From Phytoactinopolyspora alkaliphila (GTDB lineage Bacteria; Actinomycetota; Actinomycetes; Jiangellales; Jiangellaceae): DNA of 64,000 nucleotides. Shown one piece after another: positions 25,831-33,443 of the stretch. The notes beneath the pieces are model-generated. The model worked only from the letters and a program-made list of their open reading frames with translations. It was not told the origin of the DNA and ran no database searches. The first letter of the stretch is position 1, and every line of letters begins with the position of its first letter. Where the stretch lies: positions 1-64,000 of the forward strand of contig NZ_JAAGOB010000018.1 of the NCBI RefSeq assembly GCF_010550695.1, read 5' to 3'. Position numbers and translations under genes: made by a program.

Positions 25831-27918
25831 TCAGATGCCGCGCAGGAACTCCTCGAGGATCGGGCCTGCGGTGCTGGAACCGGACTCTCCCTCCTCGACG
25901 AAGACGGCGACCGCGAGGTCGTCCTGGATGGCGATCATCCATGCGTGCAGCCCGGGTTCGCCGTCGGCGACGTACTCCGCCGTGCCGGTCTTGGCGCCGA
26001 CCCGGCCCCCGGGGACGTCCTGGAGGAACGAAGCTGTTCCACCGTCCACCGCGGCCCACATCATCTCTCGGAGCTGGCTCGTCTCCTCGGTGGTCAGCGG
26101 CTCGTCAGGCGCCTGGTCGTCACTCTCCGGCGACGGCTGCTCCACCATGATCGGGCTGACCGCCTCTCCCGCGAGCACCGACGCGGCGACGGTGGCCATC
26201 GCCAGCGGCGACGCCAGGATCTCGCCTTGGCCGATCATGGCCGCCGCGTGCAGGGTGCCGTCTGCCTCGGACGGCACCGAGCCGAGGAAGGCCGGTGCGC
26301 CCACCGGACGGTCCACTCCCATCCCGAGCGCCACGGCCGCATCGGCCAGATCCTGCTGGGAGGCCTGGTCGCGTTCCCCCATCAGCGCCGTGTTGCAGGA
26401 CTCGGCCACCGCGGTCAGCAATGAGATGTCGCCCAGCGCGCTGTCCGGATAGGCGCTGTAGTTGCCGAACTCCCGGCCATCGACGGTCAGTGTGGGCGGG
26501 CACGACACGGTCGTCTCCGGCGTCAGGCCGGCCCGGAGCAACGCCAGAGCGGTCACCATCTTGAACGTCGAGCCCGGCGCGTACTGGGCGACCGTCGCCG
26601 TCGGGTACCCGCCGCCACCCGGCCCGCTCGCCGCGGCACGCACCTGGCCCGTCGGTGCGTGAACGGCGACGACGGCGCTGGCGGGTGCCACATCCGACAG
26701 CACCGACTCCGCATGGGTCTGCAACTCAAGGTCGAGGGTGGTGACGACATCCTCCCCCGCGATCGGTTCCGTCTCGTGCACGGTCGACGGATCACCTTCG
26801 GACGGGACGATGTCGACCCGCAGACCCGGCGTGCCGCGCAGGACGTCGTCGTACTGGTGCTGAAGGCCGGAGAGCCCGACCATGTCTCCTGCCTGTACGG
26901 TGCCGCCGGACTCCTCGATGATTTCCGCCGTGGCCTCGCCTACCGTGCCGAGGATCGGCCGGGCGAACTCACGGGTGGGCGCCAGTTGCATGGTTCCCAG
27001 GAGCGCGGCAGCGCCGTCAATGGCGTCGACCTCGTCCAGGACATCCTCCGCCTCATGCGCACGCAATGTGATCGCCTCGATGAACGCCTTCTCACCAGCC
27101 GCCAGGACGCGGCCGGCCAAGCCCTCGCCGTCGACGTCCAGCAGATCGCCGAGCGCCCGCGCCGAATCCTCCATGTCGTCCTCGGACACATCACCGTCGA
27201 ACCGAGTCTTGTCGATGCCGATCCGGTAGACGTCGCGTTCGGTGACCAGCACCGCCCCACCCGCCCCGAGAATTTCGCCACGCTCGGCCGCCTCGGTTCG
27301 CAGCCGCAGTGTGTCGCCCGTCTCCAGATCCGGATGGATCAGTGCCGGGGACCAACTCAGCTCCCAATCGCGGTCTTCGGCTTCACTGGGCGCGAGGTGC
27401 GCAGTCGTCGTATAGGTCCAGTCGTGCCCGGCCGCGCCGGGATCGCCGTCCTCGCCTTCGGCCTCATCTCCGGCCTCGCCGGCCCCGTCGTCGTCCTCCG
27501 CGGCATCGTCCTCTGCGACCTCGTTGTCCCCGGGCGTCTCTTCGTCGTCGCCCGCGACCTCGTCGTCCGCCCCGCCGGTCAGGTCCCACGCCACATCGAG
27601 GGTGATCACCCAGGCGTCGTCGGGCGCATCGGGCGCGTCGTCGGGCACCAGAGCCCGCACGGACACGGACCGCTGGGCGCCGCCCATACCTTCGACGATC
27701 TCCTCCAGTTCCGTCGCCGCCTCCGCGGGAGACGAGCCGGCGAGCGGGACAGCGCCGAAGTCACCCGAGGTGAGCGCTTCGGCGAGCGCGTTAGCCGCGG
27801 GCTGCGGGTCCGGCGGGTCCTCGCTGCACGACGCCAGCAGGAGAGCCAGCGACGCGACGCCGGCAGCTACGCCTCTGGTCAGCGCACGGGAGGCATGACG
27901 AGTCACGACGGCATTCAC
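25831..27918 (-). CDS. Penicillin-binding transpeptidase lipoprotein
   Basis: Extracytoplasmic D,D-transpeptidase cross-linking peptidoglycan. 695 residues from the GTG that overlaps the stop of the upstream gene. An N-terminal lipobox (LALLLASC) precedes an NTF2-like MecA_N domain, a dimerisation domain and the catalytic domain with STFK (PGSTFKMVTAL), SCN (AVAESCNTAL) and KTG (VGAKTGTAEY). An insert of about 45 residues made almost only of Asp, Glu, Gly and Ala sits inside the MecA_N domain. It is related to the actinobacterial class B PBPs sometimes described as MecA-like. Intrinsic beta-lactam tolerance cannot be inferred from this alone. Operon with the membrane-anchored gene at 27915-28811. 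Confidence 0.9.
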   Translation of the reverse strand: MNAVVTRHASRALTRGVAAGVASLALLLASCSEDPPDPQPAANALAEALTSGDFGAVPLAGSSPAEAATELEEIVEGMGGAQRSVSVRALVPDDAPDAPDDAWVITLDVAWDLTGGADDEVAGDDEETPGDNEVAEDDAAEDDDGAGEAGDEAEGEDGDPGAAGHDWTYTTTAHLAPSEAEDRDWELSWSPALIHPDLETGDTLRLRTEAAERGEILGAGGAVLVTERDVYRIGIDKTRFDGDVSEDDMEDSARALGDLLDVDGEGLAGRVLAAGEKAFIEAITLRAHEAEDVLDEVDAIDGAAALLGTMQLAPTREFARPILGTVGEATAEIIEESGGTVQAGDMVGLSGLQHQYDDVLRGTPGLRVDIVPSEGDPSTVHETEPIAGEDVVTTLDLELQTHAESVLSDVAPASAVVAVHAPTGQVRAAASGPGGGGYPTATVAQYAPGSTFKMVTALALLRAGLTPETTVSCPPTLTVDGREFGNYSAYPDSALGDISLLTAVAESCNTALMGERDQASQQDLADAAVALGMGVDRPVGAPAFLGSVPSEADGTLHAAAMIGQGEILASPLAMATVAASVLAGEAVSPIMVEQPSPESDDQAPDEPLTTEETSQLREMMWAAVDGGTASFLQDVPGGRVGAKTGTAEYVADGEPGLHAWMIAIQDDLAVAVFVEEGESGSSTAGPILEEFLRGI

Positions 27919-28811
27919 GGCGCACCGTCCTCGGGCCTCGGCGTTCCAGGGACGAGGCTGTCCTCGGGTTCGCGGGCTGCCCACGCCGCCGAGCAGCCGA
28001 CCTCCCCCGGTTCAAGACTGATCCGTGGCGGGCGCACCACGCGCACCTCGCCCGGCACCACCCGCGCCATCACACATGACTTGTCCTTGCCGATCGCCAC
28101 CCCGATCGCCCCATCCACGCTCGTCACCCAGTCATCTCCTGCCAGAACGTCATCACTTGTCAATACCGTGTCCGGGTCAACCCCGGGGATGTCCAGGGCT
28201 TCCCGTTCAGCCTGCGCGTACGCCGACCGTACCGCCTCGGCCACCGCCGTCTTGGTGATTCCCGCGTCCGCCTCGTCCGCACGACCGGCAAGCGGCTCCA
28301 GGGCCTCGTACAGCGCGTCGTCGACGCCGTTCGGCAATGTCGCGGTCACCGGCGGCGGATCCAGCTCGATCACCGGCACGTCCGGGCATTCGGAGAGCCG
28401 TTGAGGGCGCTCGTCGCCGCGGCCGAACACCCACTGGTAGCAGGCACTGATCTCATAGAGCTCGGGCACACCCGAGGGCAGGAACTCCCGCACGGTGCGT
28501 TCCCGCCGTAAGCGCAGCACCACGACGGTTCCGCCGTGTTCTGAGGATTCGGAAGCGTGCAGGGTCTCGATCCCGGGGCCAGGCCCGTCCACCATCCGAG
28601 GGAAACGCTGCGGATCCGGGCCATGGGCGCGGGCACGCCCCATGACGATGGTCAGCTCGTCGGCATAATCGTCCAGGAATCCGATGTCGCTCCAGTACCG
28701 GAGCCCCTCGACCGTCGCCCGCTCGCTCAACGCGTATACCGCCCCGGTGGCGCCCATAGCCGCCGCGGATACGACGATGATCCACCTACGAGTTCGACGT
28801 CTCACAGACAT
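27915..28811 (-). CDS. Membrane-anchored protein of unknown function, PBP partner
   Basis: 298 residues. A basic start (MSVRRRTRRW) and one hydrophobic segment (about 10-28, IIVVSAAAMGATGAVYAL) predict an exported, membrane-tethered protein. The rest has two Cys in the middle (ISACYQW, LSECPDVP), one in DKSCVMARV and one in GEVGCSAAW, which could form disulfides outside the cell. No family recognised. Its stop overlaps the transpeptidase start (GTGA), so translation is coupled and a shared envelope role is likely. Confidence 0.7.
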   Translation of the reverse strand: MSVRRRTRRWIIVVSAAAMGATGAVYALSERATVEGLRYWSDIGFLDDYADELTIVMGRARAHGPDPQRFPRMVDGPGPGIETLHASESSEHGGTVVVLRLRRERTVREFLPSGVPELYEISACYQWVFGRGDERPQRLSECPDVPVIELDPPPVTATLPNGVDDALYEALEPLAGRADEADAGITKTAVAEAVRSAYAQAEREALDIPGVDPDTVLTSDDVLAGDDWVTSVDGAIGVAIGKDKSCVMARVVPGEVRVVRPPRISLEPGEVGCSAAWAAREPEDSLVPGTPRPEDGAP

Positions 28812-28891
28812 CGAGGAAACACGTCGTCCGTCCAGTAGTCCAATATGCCTATCGGAGCACGTTCGAACGACCTTGGATATCGTTGCTGTTC

Positions 28892-29842
28892 GTGGACCTA
28901 GTTCGACATCTGGCGTACTTCACCGCCATCGCCCATGAACGGCATTTCGGCCGGGCCGCGCAACGGCTCGGTATGCGGCAGCCGCCGCTCTCCCAGGGCC
29001 TGAGACGCCTGGAATCCGAGCTCGGCGTCCGCCTGTTCGACCGGGACAGCCAGGGGGTCACCCTCACCGACGCCGGAACGGCGCTCCTGCCCGCGGCGCA
29101 TCGCGTGCTCGACGAGGTCGAACAGCTCCAGCTCCTGGCGCGGAGGCAGGAGACGCCCACCCGCGAGCGTTGCACTGTCCGGGTGGCGCCAGGGCTCGGC
29201 GCACGCCACTACGCGGCGCTCGTCACGGCGTGCCGTCGAGCCGTACCGAGCGCCGATGTCGACGTCAGCGAGCAGTCCACCGCCGACCAGGTCCAGGATC
29301 TGCTCCAGGGTCGCGCCGACATCGGGATCCTGCGGGAGCCCGTCGCAGCGCGCGGCTTGACGTGGGGCGCCCGCGTCGTTGTGCCACTGCGATGCCTCAT
29401 GCCTGCGGACCACCCCGCCGCCGCGGCCGGGCGCGTACGGTTACGCGACCTGTCCGGCTTCGAACTGATCCTACCCCCGCGGGATCAGGCTCCCGCCGCC
29501 CACGACGAACTCGTCGCGGCGTGCGAGCGGCACGGCTTCCTGGCGGGCAAGGTCTCCGGGGTCGCCGACGACCGGCTGGTCCATGGGCTCGTCGCCTCGG
29601 GCGGGCAGGTCAGCTTCACCACCGACGCACCCTCGGCCGGCGAAGGCGCCGCGATCGTCCCGATCGACGACGAGCCGTTGGTCCTCACATTGCGCGTGGC
29701 CTGGCGGGGCACTCTCGACGTCCACGTGCGCTCGCTGCCGCAGACCATCGTCGGCGCCCTCACCCGCCGGCACGCGTCCCCGACGGTGCATCCCGGCCGC
29801 ACACCCCGCGCTGCGTCCGAGCTGCCGGCGGAACCGGCATGA
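28892..29842 (+). CDS. LysR family transcriptional regulator
   Basis: 316 residues; HTH in YFTAIAHERHFGRAAQRLGM and QPPLSQGLRRLESELGVRLF, then the effector domain. I start at the GTG at 28892, directly before the family-typical DLVRHLAYF, with TATCGT (28878-28883) eight bases ahead, so leaderless translation is likely. The stop overlaps the start of the downstream beta-lactamase-like gene (ATGA). Divergent from the transpeptidase operon, which it may also regulate. Confidence 0.88.
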   Translation: MDLVRHLAYFTAIAHERHFGRAAQRLGMRQPPLSQGLRRLESELGVRLFDRDSQGVTLTDAGTALLPAAHRVLDEVEQLQLLARRQETPTRERCTVRVAPGLGARHYAALVTACRRAVPSADVDVSEQSTADQVQDLLQGRADIGILREPVAARGLTWGARVVVPLRCLMPADHPAAAAGRVRLRDLSGFELILPPRDQAPAAHDELVAACERHGFLAGKVSGVADDRLVHGLVASGGQVSFTTDAPSAGEGAAIVPIDDEPLVLTLRVAWRGTLDVHVRSLPQTIVGALTRRHASPTVHPGRTPRAASELPAEPA

Positions 29843-30726
29843 GCACCGCCGCCCACGGCATACAACGCTCGTTCGACGACGCCGGAGTGTTCGGCTATCT
29901 CCATGCTCGCGCGCTGCACGAGCCCGGCCGGGAGATCGGGCTCCTCCCGGACGATCCCGTGGTCCTCGCCTCCGTCTTCAAACTGCCACTCGCCGTGGCA
30001 TTCGCGCGTGCGGTCGACGACGGCCGGCTCGACCCCACGGAGCCGGTCACGCTCTCGCCGGACACCCGCACACCCGGCGCCACGGGATTCGCGGCGATGT
30101 CGGACCCGGTCACGATCTCCTGGCGCGATGCCGTCCGCTCGATGATGACAGTCAGCGACAACGCGGCCGCGGACGCGTTGCTCGACGCTCTCGGGACGGA
30201 CGACGTCAACTCCACACTGGCCGAGCTCGGGCTGACGTCGACACGGGTATCCGGCGGGACCCGGCATCTGTACGCATCCCTGATCGCGGACTTCGGCAGC
30301 CCGTCGCTGAGCGAGGCGATCAGGCAGGTGCAGAACGCCACCACCCTTGACGAGCTCACCAGCTTCGACCCGCATCTCACCACAAGTACCGTGGGAACCT
30401 GCCGCGACATGACGGCGCTGCTGGAAAGCGTCTGGCACGATCGCGCGGCCTCGGCGGAACAATGCGCTTTCATCCGCGAGGTCATGGCACAGCAGGTCTG
30501 GACTCAGCGGCTCGCTGCGGCCTTCCCGTTCGACGACGTGGTGGTGGCGGGCAAGACCGGGACCTTCCTTGCCCTGCGCCACGAGGTCGGCGTCGTCGAG
30601 TACCCCAACGGGGAGGCATACGCGGTGGCGGTGTTCACTCTCTCAACGCGCGCCCGCTTGATCCTTCCCGGCGCCGACGCGGCCATCGCCCAGGCGGCGA
30701 AACTCGCCGTGGCGGTGTTGCGCTGA
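29839..30726 (+). CDS. Beta-lactamase-like serine hydrolase
   Basis: 295 residues, class A beta-lactamase fold: SxxK in LASVFKLPLAVAF, SDN in MMTVSDNAAAD and KTG in VVAGKTGTF. No signal peptide or lipobox is visible: the catalytic Ser is only about 45 residues from the N terminus, so the protein appears cytosolic or is exported by an unusual route. True penicillinases are exported, so an esterase-like or intracellular role is possible. The ATG overlaps the LysR stop, so the regulator and hydrolase are co-translated. Confidence 0.85.
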   Translation: MSTAAHGIQRSFDDAGVFGYLHARALHEPGREIGLLPDDPVVLASVFKLPLAVAFARAVDDGRLDPTEPVTLSPDTRTPGATGFAAMSDPVTISWRDAVRSMMTVSDNAAADALLDALGTDDVNSTLAELGLTSTRVSGGTRHLYASLIADFGSPSLSEAIRQVQNATTLDELTSFDPHLTTSTVGTCRDMTALLESVWHDRAASAEQCAFIREVMAQQVWTQRLAAAFPFDDVVVAGKTGTFLALRHEVGVVEYPNGEAYAVAVFTLSTRARLILPGADAAIAQAAKLAVAVLR

Positions 30727-30824
30727 GCACACGCAGCACCGCTTGCTCGTCGGTTGTCGCTGAGTGCTCCGGGCCTCGGGCCGATTCGTATGTCCGAATC
30801 CACCAGGGAGATGCCAAAGGGGTA

Positions 30825-30862
30825 TTTGACATCTAGCAGTTGTCAAACATACCTTTGACTTT
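30825..30862 (+). promoter_or_regulatory. Leaderless promoter with embedded operator of the ArsR gene
   Basis: TTTGACA (30825-30831) and TGTCAAA (30841-30847) form a perfect 7-9-7 inverted repeat. The left arm contains a consensus -35 (TTGACA). A -10 TACCTT lies at 30850-30855, and its predicted start site coincides with the GTG at 30863. Bound protein would block RNA polymerase, so autorepression by the ArsR-type product is likely. Confidence 0.75.
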
Positions 30863-31417
30863 GTGCGCATTACCGATCCCCAGGCCATGCGGGCCATGGC
30901 CCATCCGCTGCGGCTGAGTCTGATCGAATTGCTCGGAGCCCTCGGCCCGTCAACGGCCGCACAGTGCGCCCGTCACCTCGACTCCACCCAGGCAAGCTGT
31001 TCGTTTCACCTGCGCCAGCTGGCCAAGTATGGCTTCGTCGAGGAGGCACCGCCCAGCGGTGATGCCCGGGAGCATCCCTGGCAGCTGACGGACGTCGAAC
31101 AGAATTGGGCCGCCGACGGCGGGCCTGCCGCCGATGAGCTGGAGCGTGTCTTCGTCCAGCGAGAAGCCGACAGAATCCTGGCCTGGCGGGCGAAGGCCGA
31201 CGGTCAGCCCGAGCACTGGCGCGGCGCGTCCTTCGTCGGCGGCGCCACCGTACCCATGACCGCGGGCGAGCTCGAATCGGTCCGCGGCCAGATCCGGGCC
31301 GTTCTCGAGCCGTACATCGCCCGGCTGTCCGAGCGCACGGACTGGCCTGCGGACCACCGGTTCGTCCGCATCCTCCTCGCCGGCACACCACTGAGCCATC
31401 TCGACGAAGGAGAGTAG
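30863..31417 (+). CDS. ArsR-type winged-helix regulator
   Basis: 184 residues; the first 75 form a winged HTH: ITDPQAMRAMAHPLRLSLIE, PSTAAQCARHLDSTQASCSF, HLRQLAKYGFVEEA. The C-terminal 100 residues are an extra helical region without an obvious metal site, as in the HTH_20 regulators of actinobacteria. The first GTG sits where transcription should start. It is followed by an alpha/beta-hydrolase gene with a 2-bp gap, which it probably regulates together with itself. Confidence 0.88.
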   Translation: MRITDPQAMRAMAHPLRLSLIELLGALGPSTAAQCARHLDSTQASCSFHLRQLAKYGFVEEAPPSGDAREHPWQLTDVEQNWAADGGPAADELERVFVQREADRILAWRAKADGQPEHWRGASFVGGATVPMTAGELESVRGQIRAVLEPYIARLSERTDWPADHRFVRILLAGTPLSHLDEGE

Positions 31418-31419
31418 AC

Positions 31420-32391
31420 ATGCCAACGGAGATCGACGCCGTTGTACCGACCGCCGTCGGTGATCTGGGAGCTCTGATCCGAATCCCGGATGCGGACACG
31501 CCGTTGCCCGGCGTCGTCCTCGTCGACGGATCCGGCGAAGGCGACCGCTACGACTGGGGCGGCTGGCCGGAGTGGATCGGCGACGCCGGCTCAGTGGTAC
31601 TCCGCCACGACAAGCCGGGTTGTGGCGGTTCGCCCGGCCATTGGACCGAGCAGACACTGCAGGACCGCGCGCGGGAATCGCTGGCCGCTGTCGAAATGCT
31701 GCGCCGTCATCCAGCCGTCGCCGGGCAGCCAGTCGGCTTGTACGGCATCAGCCAGGGCGGCTGGGTGTCGCTCATCGCGGCCGCCATGCAGGAGCCATCA
31801 GTGGACTTCGTCGTCTGCCATTCCGGGCCTGGAGTCAGCCCGGCCGAGCAGGAACGGGTGCGCATCGGGCGCGAGCTACGCGCGTCGGGCCTCTCCGGTG
31901 ACGACGTGGCGGAGGCGATGGCATGGGTCGACGAGCGGGCCGCGCGGATCCTGCGCGGCGACAGCCCGGAGTCGATCTCCGCCGATCAGGAGCGATTCGC
32001 GGCTCGGCCCTGGTACTCGATCGCGACGACAGGCGCCTACGACGACCCGGACGTGCTCCGCTTCGCGAGCCGCATCTTCGCCTTCGATCCGCTGACCGTG
32101 CTGCCGAAGGTGACGTGCCCGGTCCTGACACTCCTCGGCGGCGCCGACACCTTGATTCCGGTTCCCGCCAGCGTGGCAGCATTCGCCGAACATCTGCCGC
32201 CGTCCCCAGACGGGCACGGCCTCGCCGTGTTTCCCGGCGCGGACCACGGCCTGTACATGGCCGACCCGGACCCCGCGATGCCGCGCCGTGATCAGCTCGC
32301 ACCCGGGTATCTCCAGATGGTCGAGGGCTTCCTCTCGGCCCGGAAGTCGGTGGATCGGAAACCGACATCATCCGGGCTATTAGCCCGATGA
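31420..32391 (+). CDS. Alpha/beta-hydrolase (dienelactone-hydrolase-like)
   Basis: 323 residues. VVLVDGSGEGDRYD (oxyanion region), the nucleophile elbow GISQGGW (Ser), GGADTLIP with the acid and GADHGLYM with the His complete the triad. No signal peptide. In one operon with the ArsR regulator, 2 bp downstream, so likely induced by a compound it degrades. The end of the gene (VDRKPTSSGLLAR) lies within a strong stem-loop that contains the stop codon. Confidence 0.85.
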   Translation: MPTEIDAVVPTAVGDLGALIRIPDADTPLPGVVLVDGSGEGDRYDWGGWPEWIGDAGSVVLRHDKPGCGGSPGHWTEQTLQDRARESLAAVEMLRRHPAVAGQPVGLYGISQGGWVSLIAAAMQEPSVDFVVCHSGPGVSPAEQERVRIGRELRASGLSGDDVAEAMAWVDERAARILRGDSPESISADQERFAARPWYSIATTGAYDDPDVLRFASRIFAFDPLTVLPKVTCPVLTLLGGADTLIPVPASVAAFAEHLPPSPDGHGLAVFPGADHGLYMADPDPAMPRRDQLAPGYLQMVEGFLSARKSVDRKPTSSGLLAR

Positions 32392-32399
32392 TGTCGGTT
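32360..32399 (+). terminator. Stem-loop spanning the hydrolase stop codon
   Basis: 18-bp stem with a one-base bulge and a 3-nt ATT loop (32360-32378 with 32382-32399). The TGA stop is in the right arm. There is no U-tract, so it is either a Rho-type/processing hairpin or a palindromic repeat element. Confidence 0.6.
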
Positions 32400-32457
32400 C
32401 GCCTTGATCCGGAACTGGCGTGTTTCGCCGCTAACTGGGCCGCTGACCCCTGAATCA

Positions 32458-32518
32458 ACAAAAACGGCCCTCCGAGGAGGGCCGTCAGGGTCACGCTCGT
32501 TAAAACGTGACCGGGTAT
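32458..32518 (-). ncRNA. Candidate small RNA, about 61 nt
   Basis: A complete minus-strand transcription unit without a reading frame. Promoter: -35 TTGCAT (32553-32548), 17-bp spacer, -10 TATAGT (32530-32525). The predicted RNA has a 7-bp hairpin (32512-32506 with 32495-32489, 10-nt loop) and then a perfect 10-bp hairpin (32485-32476 with 32473-32464, 2-nt loop) followed by TTTT-G-TT. It does not match the 6C, 6S or other actinobacterial RNAs I can recall. It is divergent from the NYN nuclease gene and convergent with the hydrolase gene, with which an antisense contact is possible. Confidence 0.65.
32464..32485 (-). terminator. Intrinsic terminator of the small RNA
   Basis: ACGGCCCTCC and its exact complement separated by two bases, followed on the minus strand by TTTT, G, TT. 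One of the best intrinsic terminators in the window, and it has no protein-coding gene upstream of it. Confidence 0.8.
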
Positions 32519-32524
32519 GCACTC

Positions 32525-32553
32525 ACTATATGACTCGCCCCGGTCATATGCAA
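32525..32553 (-). promoter_or_regulatory. Promoter of the small RNA with operator-like palindrome
   Basis: Between the -10 and -35 lies ATATGAC (32528-32534), eight bases, GTCATAT (32543-32549), a perfect 7-8-7 inverted repeat overlapping both promoter elements. A repressor bound there would shut the unit off. Confidence 0.6.
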
Positions 32554-32706
32554 CCGGAAAACCGAGCATCTCGCATCTAGCGCACGCTAGTGCAGCCTAG
32601 ACGGATTCATCAGCCGCAGACCGCGCCGACATTGTCAGCGGCACCTGGCACGATCATGGCAACAGACCTCACCCGGACCGTCCGCCGCCGCCGGAGGACA
32701 CTCGTG

Positions 32707-33336
32707 ATGAACCAGAGGTGCTCAGTGTCCCAGCTCATTGTCTATGTGGACGGCTTCAACCTCTACCACGGCCTACACGAGAAGTGGGGCCGGCGGTATC
32801 TGTGGTTAGACCTGGTGGAGCTGGCTCGTTCCCTTCGCCCGGATGATGACCTCGTGGCGGTCAAGTACTTTACGGCGAGCGTACTCGACGACCCAGACGG
32901 CCAAGCTCGTCAGGACACATACATCAATGCGCTCACTGCGCGTCACCCGCAGGTCTTCTCAGTCATCTACGGGCGATACCAACGCAAGCAGATGACGTGC
33001 CGGACTTGCGGCATCACCTGGCGGAGCTACGAGGAGAAGGAAACCGACGTTAATATCTCTGTGTCGATCGTTGCGGATGCCGCGAGTGAGGCCATGACTA
33101 GCGCGCTGCTTGTCAGTGCGGACAGTGACCTCGCACCGGCGATCCGAACGGCCAAATCAACGGCACCTGGTCTCTTCGCGGTCGCTGCGTTCCCGCCTCG
33201 GCGTTCGTCCACCACACTGCGCACTCTTATGCCATCATCGTTCACCATCGGTGCAGGACGTATCAGAGCCGCCCAACTGCCAGACATCGTCACGGTGGAG
33301 GGCGCCACCTACAAGCGTCCGGCCAAGTGGACCTGA
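32707..33336 (+). CDS. NYN-domain (LabA/DUF88-like) nuclease with zinc-ribbon insert
   Basis: 209 residues. LIVYVDGFNLYHGL is the first Asp-containing NYN/PIN strand; KETDVNISVSIVADA and ALLVSADSDLAPAI supply the other acidic residues of the active site. A CRTC pair in QMTCRTCGITW suggests a metal knuckle. Such proteins are predicted RNases and occur alone or in defence loci. ATG at 32707 follows GGAGG by nine bases; GTG at 32704 and 32725 are alternatives. Base composition is lower in G/C than the flanking genes, consistent with transfer. It neighbours the small-RNA candidate. Confidence 0.8.
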   Translation: MNQRCSVSQLIVYVDGFNLYHGLHEKWGRRYLWLDLVELARSLRPDDDLVAVKYFTASVLDDPDGQARQDTYINALTARHPQVFSVIYGRYQRKQMTCRTCGITWRSYEEKETDVNISVSIVADAASEAMTSALLVSADSDLAPAIRTAKSTAPGLFAVAAFPPRRSSTTLRTLMPSSFTIGAGRIRAAQLPDIVTVEGATYKRPAKWT

Positions 33337-33443
33337 CCATGTGCCGGCACGAGCGTCCCGGCCACACTGGCTATGCCGCGACGAGGCTCACTTTCACGAA
33401 GCCGTGTGTAGTGATCAGCAGCGGACGTGTAGGGTCGAATTAC

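Noticed and set aside
32513-32600. tRNA gene near the small-RNA candidate
   Set aside because: The hairpins do not form a cloverleaf and there is no T-loop GTTCGA motif. No tRNA or rRNA was found anywhere in the window.
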